Shown: piece by piece, positions 44,367 to 55,269 of the stretch
How the letters are laid out: every line of letters begins with the position of its first letter
Numbering within the stretch: the first letter of the stretch is position 1
NCBI GenBank assembly: GCA_003550325.1
Contig: QKWP01000200.1
Coordinates: 233,571 to 297,570, forward strand
Origin: Gigaspora rosea
Lineage: Eukaryota; Glomeromycota; Glomeromycetes; Diversisporales; Gigasporaceae
Length of the DNA: 64,000 nt
Direction: 5' to 3'
Made by a program: the position numbers and the translations under genes
The notes under the pieces: generated by a model
Seen by the model: only the letters and a program-made list of their open reading frames with translations
Database searches by the model: none
Told to the model about the DNA's origin: nothing

Positions 44367-44443
44367 GTATAGATTATTACCATCTAATTTTTTTTTTAAA
44401 TGTATTCATAGTCGATATTAAGTCAAATTTATTTTAAATGCAG
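44367..44443 (+). other. K3 intron, 77 bp
   Basis: It starts GTATAGATTATTAC after AAGGAG and ends ATTTTAAATGCAG before ATTAAAGCACAATTTG. Homologous introns are 29538-29604 in K1 and 56089-56164 in K4. K2 lacks it exactly at these borders (34129/34130). Confidence 0.9.
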
Positions 44444-44578
44444 ATTAAAGCACAATTTGATTGTTGTCATTTATACAGAGTTACTAAAGACCCTTCGACA
44501 TCACAATACATGTTCGTTATGAGATATGCACCACAAGGGGATCTTCGACGATTCTTGCAAAAAAATTTTCATAACTAA

Positions 44579-45444
44579 CTCTAGAAAATAAATTAGCTAT
44601 AGCACAATCTATATGTGTAGAACTTCAAAATATTCATGATAAGGGTTGAGTACATGGCGATCTTCATGGTGGAAATATTTTATTATTAAATGAAGAAGAA
44701 GCCTTTATTTCAGATTTTGGATTATGTCGACCGATAAATGAAACGAAGATGCTTGAAAAAAAAATATATGGAGTTATACCAAATATTGCACCAGAGATTC
44801 TTCGTTTTCAATCTCCATATTCTCAAGCAGGAGACATTTATAGTCTAGGTATTATTTTATGGGAACTGGTTTGTGGGATTCCAGCATTTTCAAACAGAGC
44901 ACATTGTGTAATCTTAATAACAGATATTTGTAATGGTCTTCGGCCAAAAACATGTCATTTTGCACCTCCAACTTATAATGATTTACTAAAAAAATGTTGG
45001 AATCAAGATCCTTCAGAACGGCCATCCATATACGCAGTATTAGATTGTATTCGAAAATTTTGTACATGTTCAAGATACATATATTCTATATATGGAATTT
45101 ATAGAGAATCTAAAAATCAAAAGAAGTTAAAATTTTTAACATCGCCTGGTTGCATAGAAGAATTGACACTTGATGAGTATCATATTAAATATATTAAGAA
45201 CGAGGGTACTTTAGCAGGTTATTTTCACGAACAATTAAAAGAAATGAAAACTTCGTATAAAGCAACCGATATATATAACATTATGAAATGGAAACCAGAC
45301 ATTCCTATTCACTCTGAAGCAGTTTATAAAAGTCGCATGATTAGTGTTAGTAATAAGTATTTGACTCATCAAAATGATATAGTACTTCAATACGAAGTTA
45401 GTAATATATCGGAAGTTGATGAAATTATAAATAATGATGAATAA
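44579..45444 (+). pseudogene. K3 3' part: kinase C-lobe and C-terminal tail
   Basis: After the frameshift the original frame continues, with a second lesion: TGA at 44647-44649 replaces the Trp of KGWVHGDLHGGN. Beyond it the frame is open to 45444: catalytic loop HGDLHGGN, SDFGLCR, IYGVIPNIAPEIL, then SQAGDIYSLGIILWELVCGI, WNQDPSERPSI and a tail of about 110 residues. The tail includes YKATDIYNIMKWKPDIPIHS and SRMISVSNKYLTHQND and ends SEVDEIINNDE. The second open frame starts with an ATG at 44749 (MLEKKIYGV), but alone it would lack the catalytic loop and DFG. Confidence 0.85.
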
Positions 45445-47037
45445 TTATTTTACAAGTTATGGTCAGATTGTTGCTGGCATTTAATAGTGATAAACTTTCA
45501 AGTGAATTAAAAATAAATGAATACTAAATTGTCCCTTTTTCAAAATTGACATTGTTAGCGTTTAATTAAATGGAATTTTTGTGATATTATACTTTCTTTT
45601 TGGCTTAAAAAAGAAATTAAACTTATGGATAAGCTTATTTTTAATAAAGTTTGATAATAAACCTGTGCTTTATTCTATTTTATTTTATTATTATTTTGTA
45701 GAATCATATTAAAAATGTTTATTTATATGTTTTGTCAATTTTTTTTTCAAATTTGGTCGTTACATATCAAGAATATAATTAATACGCATAATTTTATTGA
45801 TTTAATGATGGTTATCTTATCGACGCATGAAATCTGAACCTAACAATATTTCGAATTAATCCACAAAGCATATACTACATACTAAAAAAGATATTAAGAC
45901 AAACTTCAACTGAAATTATGAGCAAGTTTACAATTTAAGTTAGCGTTTTAATTTTGATTGCTATTTGTTGCAATAGATAATAAAGAATAATCTTGAAATA
46001 ATGAACCATTTTGCTAGCTTAATCCATGGGTGTGCATACAAATTTTGCGTTAATTTAATGAAACCTCAAAGCTTTGTTATATAGATTATATTGTATTTAC
46101 ATTTACATATCTATAGAATATCAACAATTGATATTCTGAAAACAATTATCTCAATATACCTAATATTCTTAGTGACGGTCCAAATAATTTCATTAGGAGT
46201 TGAAAATTGAACACGTTTTGTGAAATGGAAATAAAAATTGAGAAATTTATTATAATGAATGAAATTTTAATTAATTATAAAACTATTAACTAGAATTTTT
46301 TCAAATTTAAATGTGCATTACACCAGGCAAGCCATCTTTTATTCATGAAACATTAATACTGTTATTGGCTAAAATGGTTTCAAAAGACAAATTTATATAA
46401 TGAGTTACTGCATTTAATGAGATTTTATTCATCCATATTAGTTATAACCAATGATCTTCCTAAACATGAGCAGTTCCAATACTTTCTCATTCTCTATATT
46501 GAGTTAAAAATTAAAATACTGTGTTTTGCTTATAATTTAATATTGTAGTAATAGAGGTTATTCTAGCTCCAAGCTTATGCATTCCAATAATTTGTTCTTT
46601 TTAAAAGTCACTTAATCGGCAAGTTAAGTGGGTGCTTTCAGATTCCTAATTTCCGTATGATTCAAAAATTATTACATTATTTAACTAATATACTACCATA
46701 TTTTTGTCTAATATATATGTTTTTGGTATAATAAATTAATTAAACTTTATAAAGCAAAAATAAATATTAAAATCAAACATATATTTTATAAATTTTAAAA
46801 TTACTGGGTGAATATATAAATACTTTATGCATAGTAAAACTTTATTACATTATAAGGAATTTGATTCTGAAAATTAAGCATATTTTTGTTTTAAAAACTG
46901 ACCTCTGTAAAGTCTTAGCTTTTTGTAAATTGTTAACATTCACAAACAAAAGAATTTGAATTTTTTTCTTATTAATGATTTAATTTATTGTTTTATTTTT
47001 CTATTCTTTCTATGAAGAATTTTTTTTAAATTTATAA
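45445..47037. other. 3' flank between K3 and M3
   Basis: No gene was seen. The part 45445-45920 is collinear with 57149-57592 after K4. The part from about 46850 is collinear with 35330 onward. The middle has no counterpart in the other cassettes. Confidence 0.55.
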
Positions 47038-47308
47038 GGCCATGCAAACAAATAAAATTGGTTCTCGTTACCCGGCCGGGTGGCTTTTCTATATTAGCAC
47101 ATATAAATTTTTTTTATTCTCAATGAAAAAAAATTTATAAAAAAAAAATTTTTTACTAAAAAAATTTTTTTTATTCTCAATGAAAAACAAATTTATAAAA
47201 AAAAAAATTTTACTAAAAAATTTTTAGATATAACATTTTTTTGCTGTCCGGCCAGGTCCTATTTGCTTGTCTTATGAAACGAGAACCAATTATTTAATTT
47301 GCATAGCC
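47038..47308. mobile_element. MITE, GGCCATGCAAA ends, TAA target (PIF/Harbinger-like)
   Basis: The left end GGCCATGCAAACAAATAAAA, then TTGGTTCTCGTT, is mirrored by AACGAGAACCAATTATTTAA, then TTTGCATAGCC. TAA flanks both sides (47035-47037 and 47309-47311). Inside are two near-identical AT-rich repeats (TTTTTTTTATTCTCAATGAAA) and a GC-rich pair (CCCGGCCGGGTGG and GTCCGGCCAGG). Confidence 0.8.
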
Positions 47309-47502
47309 TAAGCTTAAAAAAAAAAAAGATTATTTATTGGGACAAAGTAAATAAACTAAAAAAATAAAAATAAAAAAAAATCAGATCTAATAAGATACAA
47401 ATATATGAGCGTATATTTATATATGTTGTAAAAATTTTCAAATATTCATTTAATATATAATGTATCTTTGATGCATTAAAAATTATTTTAGCATAAATTT
47501 GA

Positions 47503-49220
47503 TTAATCATCTGTAAGTTTTTTATTAGGAATTTCTTATCCTTCACCATGCTTACAATTAAGCATTTTCTCTATATTATTACAGCATTTAAATTCAGTTT
47601 TTAATTTTTTATTACAAATCTCACCTTACTCATTTGTATAAAACTCCATAAGCTCAGAAATTATAATCCATTCCACTTTTGTATCTTTTATTTCTATTTT
47701 GACTTACTCTTATAATTATTTTTTCCTGTATAATCAATTTGACCTTACTCTTATCATTATTTTTTCCTGTGTCATTAATTTTACATTTTGACACTTAACT
47801 TCTTATTTGTCTGACAAGAATAAGTAAAATATTGAAATGAGACTATTTCAAGAATATTAACATAAATTCTTGCATTTTTTAAGGAGTCTCCAGATATAAC
47901 CCTGCTTTCGGAATGTTTTATTTGATTTTTTTTCAAACTTTTCAATCTTTTATTTCAAAATACTTTTATCAATAGGTCTCTGAAAGTTTTTAAATATAAT
48001 AATGCCAACAATACTATGATCTTTCTTAGAATATTCTTTATTTTGTAACCAAAAACTTTTTCACTTTGCTAAGTTGTTTTAATTAATCTATATACTTCCT
48101 TATATTCTCTATTCACATAATAATTTTGATTTAATTCATTCGTTTTTCATTATCCTCCTTAATTTATAGACAAAGTCTCTGATGATTTAATAAATTAGAA
48201 ACTTATTCGCAATCATAAATATGTAAAAAAGAATTAAACAGATTGCATGTCTAGCCTTCTCCAAGTACACCAAATTTCATGATATCTTTGACTTTGTATT
48301 TATTGATATCTTTAACTTTGAATTTTCTATCATTAGAAAAGAATAATGAGATTAACAAGTTAAAGCAGTAGTGAGATTAAATAGAAACAACATTTCTAGG
48401 AGTGCAATAAAAAGCATATCCAAAAAACAATTCGATTATAAAAATGAAATAACTAAAAAGGCAATTCTTTTTGGCAAACATTATGAATGATTCTTTTCAG
48501 GTATAATGTAATCATTGAAAAGAATGCTAAATAAATTATATCTGTGAGAAAGCTTAACCTTTCTAATTCAAAGATAATCCAACTATACTGTTTATTAACT
48601 TCACTAATGATGCGTAATAAATCAAATATAATTATCAAAACTTAATTGACAAAACAAACTAATACAATAAAAGTTTTAAAGTCTAATATTCAAGTTTGTT
48701 TGAACAGATTGAAGGTATCAGACCACAGAGTGAGAATAAAGGTAGATAATGAACAGAACGTACCAAATATAATTTAATTAGAAAGACAGTCAAATTCATT
48801 AATATAAAAAGTGAAAAATTCTAGCAGACGCATGATAAAAGACTAAACTAACTTTGGTAGTAAGCATAGGAATTAAAAAGCATCTAAGAATTAATATATA
48901 ATCAATAATGCAAGTTGCTCTAAATATGTTACTCAGTAAAAGGCTATGTTAAAAATTAGTCCTGCGATATTACCAAATCCTAATATTTGAGAAATGATAA
49001 TAGTATGCAAAATTTCTTCGTAATAAATGCTCTTTAATACATTCAAATGTATTATTTTTCAGGATTATTGATTGGTTCAAATACAAAACTAAATATTTAT
49101 TTTTTTGATCTAAAATCATAAACAGTTAGACAATTTGGAATTATCAAAAATAAAAAAAAATAAATATGAAAGCAGCGATAAAGTACATATTGTTGATATG
49201 GGCGATAATAAACGATACAT
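47503..49220 (-). pseudogene. M3: heavily decayed family M copy
   Basis: The ATG at 49220 begins MYRLLSPISTICTLSLLSYL, matching the M1 and M2 starts, and a stop follows soon after. Recognisable pieces include IIIFDLLRIISEVNKQYSW with ELERLSFLTDIIYLA (about 48640-48540) and fragments of the charged tail (near 47640-47960). The end matches M2 (LTDD, TAA at 47503-47505). Many frameshifts and stops make it the most degraded of the three. Confidence 0.8.
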
Positions 49221-50427
49221 GTATGTTTGCTTAAAAAATTACAGAAAAATATGTTTTTAAAAAAATAAACACGAATTGAAAATTGTCAAAACTTTATGAT
49301 GTAGGAATTCTACACGACACATTTTTTTTCGATAGACGCCCAATGTTAACAAAATTACTATATAATATATTACATTATCAGTTCTAATCAAACTATAGAG
49401 AATTGAATTTTATAAGTACTGAGCAAGAAATCTAAAAACCATTACACTCTTTATAGAAACAAAATATAAACATAGACATTTTAAATCATATATTTTCCTA
49501 AATTATTAAATTACTTTATTGAAGTTGAAATATTGATTCCATGTACTATTTGATTATGCATCGGACTAAAATTAGATCACCATCTCTTTGATGTATCATA
49601 TAGTCAAATATGACATTTTGAATTCAAATGCACCTAAATTATAACGTGTGCACATAACGATAAATACATGTGCTACTTGTTTAGTGCTTGGTTGCATTGT
49701 CTACCATTTCCATTAAGAACAATTTCGAACCTTGAGCGATAATATCTCAATAACCAATAACAAGATATTTAAAATTGATGAAAATTTTTATTTTAATTCT
49801 TTTGATTCACAGAATTAATATATATATAAAAAAAAAAAATTATATCGATTTTAGATAAGTAGTTTTTGAGATATCATCGCTCAAAGTTTGAAATTTTTCA
49901 TCATGAATAGGGACAACATGCATAGCCAAGCATACAAACTTTCCAAATTGACTGTTTTAAAACGTAGTGCTAAAAATCATAGCTGCTTGATTTAAAATGT
50001 TTTTACTACATAATCATAATACGTAACAATGGATAGTATTTATTTATTTAACTAATTTCGTCAAATTACAACTTTACCGTTATTTTTTTTAAAGCATAAA
50101 ATTAGAATCAATCGTGCTCCGTGAGAGATCTCCATTAAAAAAAATTTGGTTGAACTTTATAAAGTTACAGATTTCTTAAATGCAAATGGTTAATGCACTT
50201 TTGCCACATTTATTCTTATACTATCTATTAAAGGAGTATCGTGTGCCAACCAGCATTAAAAGTTACGCTTTGATGCCTGTTATGCTTAAAACAGGTTTTA
50301 TTCTATAAACATTAAATAAATATATTATATGCTAATTTAAATCATATAATAAAAATATCAGATATTGTTCATATATCATAGATATAATATAAACATATTA
50401 GCAAAAAACATAGATTTCTATAAAGAA
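49221..50427. other. AT-rich spacer between the two G-K-M blocks
   Basis: No gene was seen. It shares only the first stretch with the other M 5' flanks (AATTCTACAC, GAATTGAATTT). The MITEs found upstream of M1 and M2 are absent. An inverted pair, TTCGAACCTTGAGCGATAAT at 49725 and ATCATCGCTCAAAGTTTGAA at 49873, brackets about 150 bp. Confidence 0.5.
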
Positions 50428-51533
50428 GGTTATTCTCACATATTTGTAGAATCAGATGTTGGTCATGAGGAATATTAAAAAATGGCATTTAATCGGAGCT
50501 GATTTCTCACATCAATACTCAAAACGTATATATGTCCGCTGTCTTTGAGTATGTACCATCATTAAATAATTCCGGTGCACATTATCTCCTTAATATTATT
50601 TGCATACGATTGTGAAATTCAAAGACCTACGTCATAGTTAAGAGAAATCGAGGAACCTCCCCAAAAGAGTCATGCCAAGGTGGATATCTCTTTTTAAAAA
50701 AAATTAAATATAAGATAATAATGTTTAAATTAAGTTTATGAAACAGAATACGCCGCTAACCTATGAATTAGTTCTGTTTTATGAATATTGTACAAATCCC
50801 ATGAATTTCTCGCCAGGCAATTGATCTATTATATACGTCTCCTTTATCAGGATAATATAGAACAAGGTAATATAAGCCAATACTTTCAATTTTTGTAAAT
50901 CTTGGAAGTATTGTTTAAGCTGTAGACGATTGATAAGCCCAACGCCGCAGTAATCTTTTGGCCTAAAAATAGAAATTAAATAATTAGCATATCGCAAGTT
51001 ACTTCGTTAAGAAAATCTTATGGCAAATCTTCTTACGATTGCCCGATTGTCATCAATGCTATTCAAATACGATCCCAATGTACATAATCATTTTGCTCGA
51101 TACGAAACCACTGATCATTAGCTGATCCCATCTTTGACTTTTATACTTCTATTTTTGGCACGAAAAACAATTCCATAGCCTTATCCTCAATCTCTGAAAA
51201 TAAATCACATGGTCATCATTCTAAATTTTACGAGAATATGCTGATATTTTGAGAATTTTGTATAAAATTATCAATCTCAATACTCCTGATGTCAAATAGA
51301 AGATGCGTTGCGAAAATGTTTGGCACTGCAAGGTTACAACATCTCCAACTATTTCTAATATTGTTGCTGCACTCTGACATCGACCATACTTCAAGAGTTT
51401 TCATCTTCTGCTTCATAAAATTCATCGTCAGGTTTAAATACATAGAACCGTAAAATTCGAAACGAAAAAAAAGGTATAGAAAATATAATTATTTAAATAA
51501 ATGAGTACGTTTCCTTGTTAAATAGTAATCCGA
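50428..51533 (-). pseudogene. G remnant, copy 2
   Basis: Collinear with 41870-42900. Open pieces: MYLNLTMNFMKQ, then NLAVPNIFATHLLFDIRSIE (51443-51228); GSANDQWFRIEQNDY (about 51140); and RPKDYCGVGLINRLQLKQYF to GFVQYS (about 50960-50779). Just before the last piece the - strand reads GTAACTTGCGATATGCTAAT, then TATTTTTAG, which looks like a 40-nt intron with a branch site. The last piece contains a hydrophobic segment (LKVLAYITLFYIILIK). The family is unidentified. Confidence 0.45.
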
Positions 51534-51534
51534 T

Positions 51535-51645
51535 AATACCAGGAACGTAGTACGAAGTACGAATACCAGGAACGTAGTACGAAGTACGAATACCAGGAAC
51601 GTAGTACGAAGTACGAATACCAGGAACGTAGTACGAAGAACGAAG
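51535..51645. repeat. 27-bp tandem array, four units
   Basis: Four near-perfect copies of ATACCAGGAACGTAGTACGA with AGTACGA following, with no unique spacers between them. The array is at the left end of the 3.5-kb insertion and contains its terminal motif. Confidence 0.9.
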
Positions 51646-52790
51646 TGTATGGTTAACAGGCAAGTTGGTGTACAATCTCTTGAATCTTATTGGATGGTAT
51701 ATTCAAATCGATCATTTGATGCGCATTAACATCACATGTATAAACAAGTATACTGAGTTTTGTTTAATGTCATATGAAGGCGTTTTTTGTGTATTCATTT
51801 TGAGGCTGTGCGCATCTTCTACATTCTGGCACGAGCCTCTATACCTGTTGTGCTTGCTACTTATGGTAATCAATTCGAGGATATATTTGATCTGCATGAA
51901 TGTTGTAATCTATACTATAAATCCTTATTTTTTTCGCTTTCTATAATTAATTTATATATACCAGGAACGTAATACGAAGTTCGAAGTGTATGGTTTACAG
52001 GCAGCTATCTGTGTGCAAAATCTTGCATATGGTTTAATAGCATGGTCACATGTTCAAATTGATCATGTGTACTTTTCGTTAGCTTTTACGTAATTCGTTA
52101 GGCTGGTCATACATTGTTAGATTCTGCCCAATGAAAAAAGACAGATGCATCTGTCTGAATTAGTATGTTGATTTAGAACTGTTTGAATTTGTGTTGCGAA
52201 TCTTTCTGGTAGTTAAAGTTTTATAAAGCTTGTGGCAGTGCATGACTTCTAAATTTAAAATATACCTGTTATACCTTACTACCTTTGGCAATCAATTTAT
52301 GAGTAAAGAAAGATGCAGTATGATTGTTAGTGATCTATTTCTGTATTTGAGATAGATCTAATCCAAAAAAGGTATAGTGTTTTACGTACAGTATGGAATC
52401 ATCCAGAGTAGTGATTTGGGCGATTAAAATCTTGACTGGGAAAAAATGCTCAGGCGGTCAACCGAGCCGGCTTTTTTGCTAGCAAATTCTCCTACTGTAA
52501 TCAGAATTAACCACCACAAACGTATAAAAAATATCAGGCAGTTCCTTGCCATTCAGTTATACCGAATTGTCTGGAGCCGTTTAGCTTGGTTTAACCAGAT
52601 TTAAAATCAATTATAAATCAAAATATATTATTTCCAGAATTAATTCATTTTATTTAATAAAATTGAACTGGTTTAGTATCCCGAAAATGACTGCATAAAT
52701 CTGTTCCATAGTTTCTGGCCGAATTATGTTAGTTATATTAGTGCCAACTGGATTAAACAGTTAACACAGATAAACAGTCAAAACAGTTAG

Positions 52791-53317
52791 CCCTATAAGA
52801 AAAGTGGTACGGGTTGTGGTACGGGTTGGTGTCAGGAATTCTCGAAATGGCACGGATCTTGTAGCACGTACAGGAACGTTTTACGGAGTGGCTCGGTAAC
52901 AATGGCACGGACATTACGGCAAAGGGTGGACGTCATATGAAATGGCACGTTCAGATGACACGTATGTGTACGTTACAATGTGAGGTGGGGAGACTTCAGC
53001 TGGGGGTGATGTTAACCAAAAAATTAACTTCAAACGCTTATGTCAATTTATGTTTTAATCGTCAATCCAATTATCGCGGTGGAATGTGAATTTACGTTCA
53101 TTACCCGTGCCAAATCCCGTGCCGATTCGACTAAAAAACTTCTACAAAACCTGAGCCATTTATGGTCCAATTGGCATGGGCATACGGCCCTACACGGTCC
53201 ACAGAATCCGTATCAATTCGGACCATTCCGGTACAAATCCGGATCTTGACCCGTGCCACAAATGCACGTGCCTATACGGCACAACCCGTGCCGATCCGGT
53301 CCAATTTTCTTATAGGG
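52791..53317. mobile_element. CCCTATAAGAAAA-family element, 527 bp
   Basis: Ends CCCTATAAGAAAAGTGGTAC and CCGGTCCAATTTTCTTATAGGG (inverted). The interior has the same GGCACGG and CCGTGCC motifs as 34758-35324. Overlapping frames at 53040-53388 arise from its GC-rich right half and are not genes. Confidence 0.85.
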
Positions 53318-55011
53318 AAGATGATTTTAGGTGGTTTCAATCTCTACTATTAAGTGGGCATACCCTGTTAACATTAACACGAAAGTAAGCCTTTAATAAA
53401 ATCTAATAACTGGTTTTATACCCTATAGAATAAGAGGGTAACAGTTATATCCGGATATAACCTCTATAAAAAAAATACGCGTTGTGTAATTTTTTATAAC
53501 GATTACCTGAACTTTTAATTTATTTATTAAATTATAAAAATTAGTTATAAACTTCCACAAATCATATTGCCTTTTGCATTTGTATTATTTTATATGTCTA
53601 CATTATGAATAAAATTATACATTTAATTTTTTGTACAATAGAATCTAATTCAGAGCATTTGCTCAGGTCTTATAAGGAGAATTTCAATCACACTGTAATT
53701 AGCAGTTTCCTCTTAATTCACCAACAATTATTTCATTGACAGTGACATCATGTCAAGCGAATCCTGATGTCAGCTAAATGGGCTATTGGCAGAATAATTG
53801 TCAGTGAAGCAAGAAATATTCACATTTGTTTAGCATATTGATTAAATGAAACTAGTTGCATTTTTTTTATTTGGAAATTATTATTATCTATCTCATGATT
53901 AATATATCTGATATAAATATCATATGAATGATGCCAATGGAAAATCAGAATTCAATTATGCAAGGTTTTATATAATTGAAACCTTGTATTTCCTTGGCAT
54001 CACTCATATGTATTATATCTTAAATATTAATCCGTTAACCAATCTTATAACCCGATAATCCAGGCGACCTAGTGGTTAGCCAGTTATCATATCTTAGGTA
54101 TGACCACTACTACTATTAAATCAAATCTTACCTATTAAACTTATAATTGTAACTAATTGAATCAATCAAATATTATCTAGCCGATTATTAATATAGAAGT
54201 ATTTGAAATTGTGATGTTTCTAAAAATTGCTACTACTCAGCAAATCTTGTAATTTTCTTAAAATAATAATTAACTAGGTAAATCTTATGTGCAAGTATTG
54301 ATTTGCGAAATAATATATGAGTAGCAAGTTTGAATTAGTGATACAGGCTTATCCAGGCTGATGTATTGTTATATTTTCTTTGGCCAATAGAAATGCATGA
54401 AGGAATAAGACGAATATAAATGTGTGTTTTTTTTTTGTTATTTGGGGTTTTTTCGATAAATTTTTGATGCTAAGGTTTTTTTAATTGTATTCAGTGCAGA
54501 AATATTTTTTGTTTTACATCTTTTCAAAAAGTGTGGACGATGATTTCCATATACACATAGAAATCAGAGATTGAATAGAATCCGTTTCCCTAATTATTCA
54601 GAATTCCTAATTTCCCACGGAAATATAAATGAAAAAACGGTTATAATGCCTTTGAAAATCACATTATGAAGCATATGTCCCATAACGTGATTTTCATGGC
54701 AAGATCCAAATAATATTTTCTTTTTTTTGGCATTGTGCGATGATTAATTAGCTTAATAATATCTAATATTAACCGATAATTTAGTTATTTAATTATTTTA
54801 TTTATTCGATACGGATCTTTATTCAATGCAATTTTTCAGTTAATATATTCAACCTGAGAATTGAATATCCTTAATCAAGGTCGGCCCAAGGTCCCTGTAT
54901 CACTAGTTTGGATGTTTTATGTATTTTGCACCATGCCCATGATATCTAATAGAGTTAATTCATAAATTTACGTTCCTGGTTTCGCGTGACAGCGTCGCGC
55001 AGCTACCTTAT

Positions 55012-55269
55012 TTTAATATGAATAATATAAATCTTGGGATTCAAAATCAATACTGGAATAATTACTGACAGGTTTCGGAATTAAAACACCGTGATGTGTG
55101 ACAGATCAGGCAAGTACAGTAGCACAGTTAACACAACATAAAGTTCGACAAATTATTGATCTGTTAAACGATTCACACAAAAGCCTTTATTAATAAGGTG
55201 TAATTACTTTGAAGGTTTATACATCAAAAAAAACTTTCCTAATGTTAGCAAAGGTTTTAAGTGTTAATA
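55012..55269 (+). other. K4 upstream region, duplicate of 42940-43193
   Basis: Collinear with the K3 upstream region, including the conserved short frame (about 55095-55192). The ATG context is GTTAATAATGGAACATG. No TATA box can be assigned firmly. Confidence 0.6.

Larger units (their letters stand above)
43194..44578 (+). pseudogene. K3 5' part: four-unit Cys-ribbon, two kinase N-lobe modules
   Basis: From the ATG at 43194, exon 1 runs to 44366 (391 codons). It encodes four 31-residue ribbon units (CEQCKNR-x2-C-x7-C-N-x-C type; unit three lacks one Cys), then FDNWSSGNVLIDEFIRNAQR and a first N-lobe-like module (NKGEFGAI, then CAVVLKKLK, LYGIT). A second SGN module (KWTSGNSQIDKFIQDAQ) and a second N-lobe follow (NRGGLFGTLYFAKW, with an extra Leu in the Gly loop, then CDVALKQLK). 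The intron is 44367-44443. Exon 2 continues YMFVMRYAPQGDLRRFLQ, but one base is lost near 44573 and a TAA follows at 44576-44578. Confidence 0.85.
51534..55011. mobile_element. 3.5-kb insertion in the second G-K-M block
   Basis: In the first block the bases matching 51533 (AGTAATCCGA) and 55012 (TTTTAATATGAAT) are adjacent (about 42930). This interval is therefore an insertion. Its ends contain ACCAGGAACGTAG on the left and TTTACGTTCCTGGT on the right, an inverted repeat. The left end holds a 27-bp array, a third ACCAGGAACGTAA lies at 51959, and the element 52791-53317 is nested inside. A hairpin at 53921-54009 (ATGATGCCAATGGAAA against TTTCCTTGGCAT) is another miniature repeat. No transposase was recognised. 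Confidence 0.72.

Noticed and set aside
44749-45444. 231-codon ATG-initiated frame taken as an independent gene
   Set aside because: It begins inside the kinase activation segment and lacks the catalytic loop and DFG; it is the 3' part of K3 after two lesions.
51535-51645. Regular 27-bp repeats suggesting a CRISPR array
   Set aside because: The units are directly adjacent with no unique spacers, lie at the end of a transposon-like insertion, and the window is eukaryotic (spliceosomal intron, MITEs).
53040-53388. Three overlapping open frames on the + strand
   Set aside because: They fall in the GC-rich right half of the CCCTATAAGAAAA element and conflict with each other; stop codons are rare there only because of base composition.
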